From positions 1 to 64,000 of the forward strand of contig CAKVNP010000001.1 of the NCBI GenBank assembly GCA_934777095.1: a stretch of 64,000 nucleotides of DNA. The letters are read 5' to 3'. The translations under genes and the position numbers were made by a program. Each line of letters starts with the position of its first letter. Position 1 is the first letter of the stretch. The notes under the pieces were generated by a model. That model had not been told where the DNA came from. It saw only the letters and a program-made list of their open reading frames with translations, and did no database searches. Shown piece by piece: positions 54,965-62,041 of this stretch. Source of the DNA: an uncultured Clostridium sp. (GTDB lineage Bacteria; Bacillota; Clostridia; Clostridiales; Clostridiaceae).

Positions 54965-55462
54965 ATGAATAACTTTAAATTACCTAAAATTGGACTAAGA
55001 ACATTTAAATCTGGGTTAGCAGTTTTTCTTTGCTTGCTGCTGATTCCTAATGAGCCGTTTTTTGCCTGCCTCACTGCTGTAATTTGCCTTTGTGATACAG
55101 TAACAAATTCAGTACATATGGGTATAAATCGTGGTGGTGGAACTATTTTAGGAGCAACAAGCGGACTAGGCTTTTTATACATATTTAGATTTTTAGAAGC
55201 ACATATACATAATAATCATATAGCAAAGTTAATAATTTATATGATTATTGGGCTAGGAATTATAGTAATGATTTACATATGTAATATCTGGAGAAGACCA
55301 GGCGCAATAAATATTACCTGCATAGCATTTCTTGGAGTCACTACAGCTCATGCTTACTCTGATCCACTATATTATGCAATAAATAGATCATTTGAAACAA
55401 TACTTGGAATAATAATTTCAATTCTAGTTAATACACTAATAACACCACCTCCTCATAAATAA
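54965..55462 (+). CDS. FUSC-like aromatic acid exporter family membrane protein
   Basis: The 165-residue protein has four to five membrane segments, with a start IGLRTFKSGLAVFLCLLLI and motifs FACLTAVICLCDTVTNSV, MGINRGGGTILGAT and AINRSFETILGIIISILVN, which fit the ArAE_1/FUSC membrane half. The cytoplasmic half found in full-length members is missing. TGCTATAAT (54931-54939) is a good extended -10, and AGGAGAGG precedes the ATG at 54965. Substrate unknown. Confidence 0.82.
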   Translation: MNNFKLPKIGLRTFKSGLAVFLCLLLIPNEPFFACLTAVICLCDTVTNSVHMGINRGGGTILGATSGLGFLYIFRFLEAHIHNNHIAKLIIYMIIGLGIIVMIYICNIWRRPGAINITCIAFLGVTTAHAYSDPLYYAINRSFETILGIIISILVNTLITPPPHK

Positions 55463-55541
55463 ATAAGTAAGTATTAACTTCAAAAACTGTGGAATTTCGC
55501 TAAGAATATTCCAATGTTTTTCCGTTATTGCTTACTTATTT
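55461..55541 (+). terminator. Composite 81-nt stem-loop after the FUSC-like gene
   Basis: Outer arms AAATAAGTAAG and CTTACTTATTT enclose an inner stem with TGGAAT/ATTCCA. Only four T residues follow, so it may be a terminator or a structured 3' UTR. Confidence 0.45.
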
Positions 55542-55556
55542 TCATAGTAAAAAGGT

Positions 55557-55615
55557 AGAAATTCCCTTAGGAATTTCCTCCTTAATTCATCATTCATCAT
55601 CCATAATTCATCATT
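55557..55615. repeat. Palindromic MITE-like repeat, copy D (right half)
   Basis: Hairpin GAAATTCC/GGAATTTC (55558-55577) is followed by CTTAATTCATCATTCATCAT and CCATAATTCATCATT. It matches the right halves of copies A-C; the left arm is missing. Confidence 0.65.
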
Positions 55616-55666
55616 AAAAAAGACTTCCTACAGAATTACCCCTAATTCTGTAAGAAGTCTTTTTTA
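55616..55666 (-). terminator. Terminator of the NhaC-family transporter gene
   Basis: A long stem, AAAAAAGACTTC plus TACAGAATT paired across an AGGGGT loop, precedes a T-run on the minus strand. Confidence 0.85.
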
Positions 55667-55719
55667 TATTGCCCCTATATTTTAAGCCCGATTTTATTTA
55701 TTGTCTTATTGCTTATTTC

Positions 55720-57453
55720 TTATACTGTTTCATCTACTATTACTGCTTCGTCTACTTTTTTACCAAACAGCATTATTCCGCCAAATAAAGCTAGTGCTGA
55801 AAGTGGTAATACTATATAAATTGGAAGTCCAAACCCTGCTGGGATATATCCAAATAGTATTGTAACTGCTGCAACAAATAATGAATACCATATCTGTGTA
55901 TTTACGTGATCTATATGATGGCAGCCTGCCCCCATTGATGAAAGTATTGTAGTATCAGATATTGGTGAACAGTGATCTCCAAAGATAGCTCCTGTTAATA
56001 CTGCACTAGTGCTGACAACTACATATGACATTTCAGGATTAATCTTATAAGCTAATGGAATAGCAAGTGGCATTAATATACTCATTGTTCCGTAAGCTGT
56101 TCCTGTAGAGAATGAGATTACTGCACCTAATATAAATATTAAACTTGGTAATAAGAATGCTGGTATTGCTCCATTTAGCGCTTCAACTAAAAATGCTGCT
56201 GTTCCTAATTCCTTAATTACTGATCCTAAAGACCAAGCTAATATAAGAATTACGCCAGTAATCATTAAGCCCTTCATTCCTTCAATCCAAACTTCAATTG
56301 CTTCTGATAAAGTAAATATCTTTTTGCATACTGCCATTACTATGGCAACTACTGAAGCAAATAATGCTGATTGGAATAATGCTACTGATGCATCTGAGGC
56401 TGCAAATGCTTCTAATATTGCCTTAAATGAAAATGGTGAATTCGTCATTATTTGTTGTATTGCTACATCTTCGCCAGCCATTATTGCTGAATATCCACTA
56501 TAATAGAATGATGCAATTGCTGAAATCACTAATGTACCTATTGGAATTATTGCATTCCAGATACTTAATTTAACTCCTTCTTTTGGTTCTAAATCATCCA
56601 TATGAGATGCTGTTGCTGCTACTTCTTCTGCTCCATTATTAATTCCTTTTCTTGCATTGATTTCAGCTTTTCTCATCGGTCCAAATTCTCTTAGAGTAAT
56701 AGCTGTAATCACTATAAATAAAAGAATTAATATATTGTAGAATCTATAAGGTATTGTTTGAAGGAATACTCCAAATCCACTAGTTTCAATACCAATTGAA
56801 GCAAAACCATCAGTTATTAAACTTACTTCAAGACCGATCCAAGTAGATATTATTGCAAGACCTGCTATTGGTGCTGCCGTAGCATCAATTATAAAAGCTA
56901 GTCTTTCTCTTGATATTTTCATCTTATCTGCAACTGGTCTCATTATTGGTCCAACAATTAATGAGTTTGCATAGTCATCAAAGAATACGCATATTCCTAA
57001 AAGCCAGGTTATAATTTGAGTACTTCTTGCTGTTTTAGCCTTTTTAGCTAAAGCTTCTGCGATAGCTTTTGCACCACCCATCTTAGCTACTAAATTAATA
57101 ACTCCTCCAATTACAAGAACCTGCAGGATAATACCTGCATTCCAAGGATCTGCTAGGGAATTTAATGCTCTATCAATAAAATCTAAAAATGACTGTATTA
57201 ATGCACTAAAAACATTAAAACCAGTTAAGTTTAAAATAAATCCTCCAGATAAAATTCCTATAAATAATGAAATAACAACATTTTTTGTTATAAATGCTAG
57301 AATAATTGCAACTAGTGGTGGAATTAAAGTAAATATTCCAAACCTTTCTGCATTAGTAATTGTATTTCCTGTTTCTGCTGCAAATGCAAAATTTGAAGAA
57401 AATACTAGAATAATCATTAATAAACCAATTACTCTTTTACATGTACTTTTCAT
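55720..57453 (-). CDS. NhaC-family antiporter, predicted lysine transporter (LysW-like)
   Basis: The 577-residue membrane protein has an N-terminal signal-like segment (1-26), then about 12 helices with the NhaC motifs CVFFDDYANSLIVGPIMRP and STGTAYGTMSILMPLAIPLA, IFGDHCSPISDTTILSSMGAGC. NhaC proteins exchange Na+ for H+ or for organic substrates. A lysine riboswitch directly upstream makes lysine uptake the most likely role, as proposed for LysW proteins. Substrate is inferred from regulation alone. Confidence 0.88.
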   Translation of the reverse strand: MKSTCKRVIGLLMIILVFSSNFAFAAETGNTITNAERFGIFTLIPPLVAIILAFITKNVVISLFIGILSGGFILNLTGFNVFSALIQSFLDFIDRALNSLADPWNAGIILQVLVIGGVINLVAKMGGAKAIAEALAKKAKTARSTQIITWLLGICVFFDDYANSLIVGPIMRPVADKMKISRERLAFIIDATAAPIAGLAIISTWIGLEVSLITDGFASIGIETSGFGVFLQTIPYRFYNILILLFIVITAITLREFGPMRKAEINARKGINNGAEEVAATASHMDDLEPKEGVKLSIWNAIIPIGTLVISAIASFYYSGYSAIMAGEDVAIQQIMTNSPFSFKAILEAFAASDASVALFQSALFASVVAIVMAVCKKIFTLSEAIEVWIEGMKGLMITGVILILAWSLGSVIKELGTAAFLVEALNGAIPAFLLPSLIFILGAVISFSTGTAYGTMSILMPLAIPLAYKINPEMSYVVVSTSAVLTGAIFGDHCSPISDTTILSSMGAGCHHIDHVNTQIWYSLFVAAVTILFGYIPAGFGLPIYIVLPLSALALFGGIMLFGKKVDEAVIVDETV

Positions 57454-57515
57454 ATATCTTTCCCCCTAAAATATTATTTTTAAATGAACACTTCAGGGTT
57501 GCTATATAAAATAAG

Positions 57516-57543
57516 AAAACCTTGAGTTAACACTCAAGGTTTT
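57516..57543 (-). terminator. Terminator of the lysine riboswitch
   Basis: AAAACCTTGAGT and ACTCAAGGTTTT form a 12-bp stem about 60 bp before the transporter start, followed by CTTATTTTAT. Lysine binding would stabilise it and turn the gene off. Confidence 0.85.
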
Positions 57544-57575
57544 GTAATAATCTAAAAATACTATAAAAAATCCTC

Positions 57576-57752
57576 AAATGATAGCTCACCACAAAATAAT
57601 ATTGTGACAGTGATACATATATTCTATGTATCCCCAACTATACAGACTTAAAGCATTATCTGTATGTTTCGGCAAATCATCCTTTCCCATTAAGTCATTG
57701 TGCTTATCTCATTAATGGTACTCTTAATCTTTGCACCTCTACCCTTACGTTA
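57576..57752 (-). promoter_or_regulatory. Lysine riboswitch (L-box)
   Basis: On the minus strand the conserved L-box elements appear in order: GGGTAGAGGTGCAAAGA, GAGTA, GGGAAAGGA, TTGCCGAA, GTTGGGG, ATCACTGTCAC and GTGGTGAGCTATC. P1 pairs GGTAG with CTATC. The terminator at 57516-57543 is the expression platform. Confidence 0.93.
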
Positions 57753-57769
57753 TTCACTTTTATGAACTC

Positions 57770-57798
57770 ATTATAGCTGTTAATTTTATAATTTGCAA
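57770..57798 (-). promoter_or_regulatory. Promoter of the lysine riboswitch transcript
   Basis: TTGCAA (57798-57793), 17 bp, TATAAT (57775-57770). Confidence 0.8.
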
Positions 57799-57828
57799 TA
57801 TAAAATTAAAATTTTTTACCTTTTTTTA

Positions 57829-59076
57829 TTATCTATTCATAAATTTCTCAATTTCTTCTACAGATTTAATCATATTTTTTGTTAAGACATCAACACCGTT
57901 TTCAGTAACTAAAACATCATCTTCTATTCTAATACCAATGCCTTCTTCTGGTATATATAGTCCTGGTTCAACAGTAAATACTACCCCTGGCTCGAAAATA
58001 AAGTTTCTATGAGGAGTTTCAATATCATGAGTATCTAACCCTAAACTATGTCCTATACTATGGAAATAATATTTTCTAACATCTTTTTTATCAGTAATCA
58101 ATCCAAGATTTATACATGCTTCTGCTAATAAATCTGTAGCCTTATTGTTAATATCCACATATTTAACTCCTGGCTTTATAGAGTTTATTATTTCTTCATT
58201 TACCTTTAAAACAGCATTATATACTTCCTTTTGTCTTTCTGTGAACTTGCCGTTTACAGGGAATGTTCTTGATATATCAGCATTATAGTATTTATATTGT
58301 GCTCCTAAATCAAAAAGAATTAAATCCCCATCTTTCATTTCTGTATCATTATCTACATAATGAAGTACAGTTGCATTTTTTCCTGCTGCCGCAATTGTAT
58401 TAAATGCAAAATCTTTTGCTCCCTTACTCTTACAAACAAAATCAAAATATGCTTCAAGTTCATATTCCTTCATGCCTGGTTTTGCATTTTCCATTAATTT
58501 TTCAACACCGCTGATAGTTATCTCAATTGCTTTTCTTATATTATCTATTTCATCTGTTGATTTTACTAATCTTAATGCTGCTATTGCTGCATATACATTT
58601 TTAATGCTGGCTTGCGGATATTTTTCAGTCATTGACTTAGCAAATTTATGCGCTATTCCATCCATTGATGCATAGTTATCTTTTTCTAAATCTACATATA
58701 AATTAATTTCTTCTTTTAAAGTAATTAATCTATGTAAGCTGCCTTCAAAGCTGCTCTTAAATGCTACTGAATCTGCTCCTGTTATTTCTAAAGCTTCATC
58801 TTCCCTTAAGCTTTTACCAACCCACTTTTCCATTTCTAAGTCGATATCTTTAATAAAGAATTGGCATTTTTGTTCACCATTTATTTTACTCATAACTAAA
58901 ACATGATCTTCTTCATTTACACCAGTTAAATAATAGAAGTTTCTATTTGGTGTAAAATGATAGCTTTCATCTGCAGATTTTTTTGGTGCATTTCCTGCAA
59001 ATAAAACAACTACTGAATTATCTTTAATAGAATCTAATACTTTTTTTCTACGTTCTTGGTATATTTTATTACTCAT
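57829..59076 (-). CDS. pepP: Xaa-Pro aminopeptidase (AMP_N type)
   Basis: The 415-residue M24B peptidase has an aminopeptidase-P N-terminal domain (1-135; VVLFAGNAPKKSADESYHFTPNRNFYYLTG) and a catalytic domain with LILFDLGAQYKYYNADISRTFP, HSIGHSLGLDTHD, VFTVEPGLY and IRIEDDVLVTENG. It releases N-terminal residues before proline. AGGAGAGAAG precedes the ATG. It is the window's second proline-specific M24 enzyme. Confidence 0.93.
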   Translation of the reverse strand: MSNKIYQERRKKVLDSIKDNSVVVLFAGNAPKKSADESYHFTPNRNFYYLTGVNEEDHVLVMSKINGEQKCQFFIKDIDLEMEKWVGKSLREDEALEITGADSVAFKSSFEGSLHRLITLKEEINLYVDLEKDNYASMDGIAHKFAKSMTEKYPQASIKNVYAAIAALRLVKSTDEIDNIRKAIEITISGVEKLMENAKPGMKEYELEAYFDFVCKSKGAKDFAFNTIAAAGKNATVLHYVDNDTEMKDGDLILFDLGAQYKYYNADISRTFPVNGKFTERQKEVYNAVLKVNEEIINSIKPGVKYVDINNKATDLLAEACINLGLITDKKDVRKYYFHSIGHSLGLDTHDIETPHRNFIFEPGVVFTVEPGLYIPEEGIGIRIEDDVLVTENGVDVLTKNMIKSVEEIEKFMNR

Positions 59077-59178
59077 TTTTCTTCTCTCCTATTTTAGTAA
59101 TTTATCTTATTATATAACAATCTAAAATATCATTACTAGAATATTTTCACATTTTATTAAATATTTTGTTAATTTTTG

Positions 59179-59703
59179 TTATCTAATAAAAATGCTCACC
59201 ATTAACACTGCCATAATAATTGCCATAATATCTGCAAATACTGCTGCCCATAATGTATGCCTGATTTTTTTTATTTTTACTGCCCCAAAATATACTGTTA
59301 TGGTATAAAAAATTGTTTCTGTAGTTCCCATAATAACTGATGCTATAAGGCCAATCCTTGTGTCTGGACCATAATTTTTCAATATATCAGTAAATACGCC
59401 AATTGCACCACTTCCTGATAATGGTTTAATCAATACTAAAGGGACTATCTCCTTTGGTAGGTTAATTAATGAAGATATGGGCTCCACCAAATCATTTACC
59501 CAGTCTAAAAGCTTGGCAGATCTAAATATATTTACTGCAACAATCATTGCCAAGAGATAGGGAAATATATTGGCACAAACCTTTAACCCTTCCTTTGCGC
59601 CTTCAACAAACCATTCATACACCTTTCTGCCCTTCACCATTCCATAAGTAATAATAATGAAAACTATGATTGGAATTATACTCTTAGTTATATAATTAAA
59701 CAT
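59179..59703 (-). CDS. spmB: Spore maturation protein B
   Basis: The 174-residue membrane protein (four to five helices) has the nucleoside-recognition (Gate) domain: GAKEGLKVCANIFPYLLAMIVAVNIF, then VLIKPLSGSGAIGVFTDILKNYGPD. SpmA and SpmB are needed for normal spore core dehydration. It follows spmA by 16 bp, as in Bacillus. Confidence 0.93.
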   Translation of the reverse strand: MFNYITKSIIPIIVFIIITYGMVKGRKVYEWFVEGAKEGLKVCANIFPYLLAMIVAVNIFRSAKLLDWVNDLVEPISSLINLPKEIVPLVLIKPLSGSGAIGVFTDILKNYGPDTRIGLIASVIMGTTETIFYTITVYFGAVKIKKIRHTLWAAVFADIMAIIMAVLMVSIFIR

Positions 59704-59719
59704 ATGCTAACCTCCAATC

Positions 59720-60295
59720 CTAAAAATATCTCTGCATAATCTTACAGCAGATAACGCCCCAGACTGCTGCAATTGTAGTTGAAATTATTGCTGGCACTAT
59801 TATTACTCCTGGATTTTTTGAACCTGCGGATGCTCTAATTGAAATTATGGTAGATGGAACTAATTGAATACAGGCTGCATTTAATACTAAGAAAAGGCTC
59901 ATATCATTAGATGCTTTTTCTTTTTCAGGATTAAGCCTCTGCATTTCTTCCATAGCTTTTATACCAAATGGTGTTGCTGCATTTCCTAAACCCATCATAT
60001 TAGCTGTAATATTCATTACTATTGCCCCCAGGGCTTTTTTATCCTTAGCAGCATCTTTAAATATTATCTTCAAGATAGGACGCATAACCTTTGCTAATTT
60101 TTCAGTAAAGCCGCTTTTTTCCGCAACCTTCATTACTCCACACCAAAAGCACATTAAACCTGTAAGACTGATAATAAAGGTTACCGTACTTTCAATGGAT
60201 GAAATAATATCATTAGACATAGCCTCTCCATTTCCTGACACAACACCAACTAAAATACCCAAAAATATCATTAAAAACCAAATATAATTTATCAT
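59720..60295 (-). CDS. spmA: Spore maturation protein A
   Basis: The 191-residue partner of SpmB has five or so helices and the conserved MCFWCGVMKVAEKSGFTEKLAKV, NMMGLGNAATPFGIKAMEEMQRLN and FLVLNAACIQLVPSTII motifs. The ATG at 60295 is preceded by GGGGAGAG; an upstream in-frame ATG at 60316 is not. Confidence 0.93.
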   Translation of the reverse strand: MINYIWFLMIFLGILVGVVSGNGEAMSNDIISSIESTVTFIISLTGLMCFWCGVMKVAEKSGFTEKLAKVMRPILKIIFKDAAKDKKALGAIVMNITANMMGLGNAATPFGIKAMEEMQRLNPEKEKASNDMSLFLVLNAACIQLVPSTIISIRASAGSKNPGVIIVPAIISTTIAAVWGVICCKIMQRYF

Positions 60296-60414
60296 CCCAA
60301 ACTCTCCCCATATCATTCATAATTAAAATATATTCCTTGCAAGGTATATTTATTAGTGATAGGATAAAGATAATAACATATTGTTTTATTTTACCTAATA
60401 AAGGAGATGCACCA

Positions 60415-60600
60415 ATGAAAGAATCAAACTTAAAATTAGCTCAACAAGATATTGATGCGGCTTTAGAAACTGTAGATGATATAGAAAAATTCATTTCAGG
60501 AGATGACCTTGAAAAAGAAAAACTTAAAGAGAAATTCGTTGCGTTATCACAAAAGGTGCAACAATTAGAAAATCTTTTAAAAAATGAAGGTATATTATAA
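60415..60600 (+). CDS. Small coiled-coil protein of unknown function
   Basis: A 61-residue acidic protein, predicted almost wholly helical (residues 8-30, DIDAALETVDDIEKFI; 33-57, EKEKLKEKFVALSQKVQQLENLL, heptad-like). AAGGAG lies eight bases before the ATG, and a strong terminator follows. It has no cysteine or membrane segment. I do not recognise the family. Confidence 0.7.
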   Translation: MKESNLKLAQQDIDAALETVDDIEKFISGDDLEKEKLKEKFVALSQKVQQLENLLKNEGIL

Positions 60601-60602
60601 TA

Positions 60603-60754
60603 AATAAAAAAAAGATAGAGAAAACTCTATCTTTTTTTATTAGGTTCCGTCACTAAAACTCAAATATTCTAACAAAACTCTCTCTACACTTATTTACCTA
60701 TACCCATTGAAATGTAAAACCCCTAACAACATCTTAGTAAACGTTATCAACCTT
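60603..60754 (-). ncRNA. Candidate small RNA (about 150 nt) next to ccpA
   Basis: A minus-strand promoter, TTGTAA (60790-60785), 18 bp, TAAAAT (60766-60761), points into a gap without a gene and would yield about 150 nt ending in the terminator at 60607-60638. A cre-like site TGATAACGTTTACT (60749-60736) spans about +5 to +18. I see no ribosome binding site with an open frame. Confidence 0.4.
60607..60638. terminator. Symmetric terminator
   Basis: AAAAAAAGATAGAG and CTCTATCTTTTTTT with an AAAA loop, usable from both strands: it ends the 61-residue protein gene and the candidate small RNA. Confidence 0.9.
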
Positions 60755-60836
60755 GAATTTATTTTATCATGTTTTACTATTTATTACAACTGGTAATTCT
60801 AAACTTTTACATTTTTTTATGAATTATACTAAAAAG

Positions 60837-60870
60837 GCTAAAGGATAAACTATTCGTTATCCTTTAGCCA
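60837..60870 (-). terminator. Terminator of ccpA
   Basis: GGCTAAAGGATAA and TTATCCTTTAGCC form a 13-bp stem just past the ccpA stop, followed by TTTTTAG on the minus strand. Confidence 0.9.
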
Positions 60871-60875
60871 TTAAA

Positions 60876-61874
60876 TTATTTACAGCTTTCTCTCTTAACT
60901 AAATCATAGTTTAATACATATTCAGCTTGATCTAATTGCTTATTATTTAATATTTTAATCAGCATTCTCATTGCTACTGATCCCATATCATAGCTTGGTT
61001 GTCTTACTGTAGATAGTTTTGGATAGAAATAAGATGCAACCGCATTATCGTTAAATCCTATAACGCTTACATCACTTGGAGTATTAATTCCATTTTCTCT
61101 TAATCCATTAATAACACCCATTGCGATTTCATCAGATGCACAAATTATTCCATCTATCTTTGTATTAGCTTTGATAAATTGTTCAGCTGCTTTATATCCA
61201 CTTTTTACTTTTAAGTTATTAAAGTAAACTAATTCCTCATTAATTGATAAGCCAGCTTCACTTAATGCTTTTTCATACCCGATAAATCTTTCTCCCCAGG
61301 CATTAGCTACATCCTTATTTACTCCAACAAAGGCTATATTTTTTAATCCTTTATCTAATAAATACTTTGTAGCTTCATAAGTTGCTGCAACGTTATCTAT
61401 ATATACACTTGGAAGTCTTCCTTCTTTGTCTTTAGTTTCAACTAGTACTGTTTTTAAATCTAATTCATTTATTATATCTAATGTTTCTTCTTCTAGTGAT
61501 GAACTCATATAGATAACTCCATCAACCATTTTTTCTTTAAGTACTCTTAAGTAATCTTTTTCTTTATCTGAATCAAAGTCTGAGTTACAAAGAATAACGT
61601 TGTAATCATAAATATTAGCAACATCTTCTGCCCCTCTAACGATTTCAGGATAAAATCCACTTGATATATCAGGCACTAAAATTCCTATTGTCTTTGTCTT
61701 TTGGGTCTTTAAGCTTCTAGCTACTATATTAGGTCTATATCCCAACTTCTTAATTGCATCTAATACTTTTTTCTTTGTATCTTCATTTACAACATCTATA
61801 TCATTAAGTACTCTAGATACCGTAGCTATTGAAACGCCTGCTTCTTTAGCAACATCTTTTATAGAAGTAGCCAT
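60876..61874 (-). CDS. ccpA: Catabolite control protein A
   Basis: The 332-residue LacI-family regulator starts ATSIKDVAKEAGVSIATVSRVLN, has the hinge LGYRPNIVARSLKTQKTKT, and an effector domain with VIYMSSSLEEE and VIGFNDNAVASYFYPKLSTVRQP. CcpA with HPr-Ser-P binds cre sites in carbon catabolite control. Its place beside ileS matches Clostridium acetobutylicum. A perfect cre-like palindrome precedes its promoter. Confidence 0.9.
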   Translation of the reverse strand: MATSIKDVAKEAGVSIATVSRVLNDIDVVNEDTKKKVLDAIKKLGYRPNIVARSLKTQKTKTIGILVPDISSGFYPEIVRGAEDVANIYDYNVILCNSDFDSDKEKDYLRVLKEKMVDGVIYMSSSLEEETLDIINELDLKTVLVETKDKEGRLPSVYIDNVAATYEATKYLLDKGLKNIAFVGVNKDVANAWGERFIGYEKALSEAGLSINEELVYFNNLKVKSGYKAAEQFIKANTKIDGIICASDEIAMGVINGLRENGINTPSDVSVIGFNDNAVASYFYPKLSTVRQPSYDMGSVAMRMLIKILNNKQLDQAEYVLNYDLVKRESCK

Positions 61875-61911
61875 AACAACATCACTCCATTTTCATTATT
61901 TTAATTAATTC

Positions 61912-61940
61912 ATTATACCTTTAATTACCTATTTATACAA
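61912..61940 (-). promoter_or_regulatory. Promoter of ccpA
   Basis: TTGTAT (61940-61935) and TATAAT (61917-61912), 17-bp spacing, 38 bp before the ccpA ATG. Confidence 0.75.
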
Positions 61941-61944
61941 GGTT

Positions 61945-61957
61945 TGAAAACGTTTCA
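61945..61957. promoter_or_regulatory. cre site upstream of the ccpA promoter
   Basis: TGAAAACGTTTCA matches the cre consensus (TGWAARCGYTWNCW) and is nearly symmetric around ACGT. It lies five bases upstream of the -35 element, so CcpA binding could activate or modulate ccpA. Confidence 0.7.
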
Positions 61958-62003
61958 CAAATAATTTATGTAAACTTTTCATAATGTATAGTTATATTAT
62001 TTC

Positions 62004-62032
62004 AAAAAAAGGCGAGAATTATTATTCTCGCC
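62004..62032 (-). terminator. Terminator of ileS
   Basis: GGCGAGAAT and ATTCTCGCC form a 9-bp stem; seven T residues follow on the minus strand. Confidence 0.9.
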
Positions 62033-62041
62033 TAAAATATA

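Noticed and set aside
54913-55182. Minus-strand open frame opposite the FUSC-like gene
   Set aside because: No Shine-Dalgarno, and it overlaps the metG T-box promoter; the plus-strand frame has family motifs and a good start.
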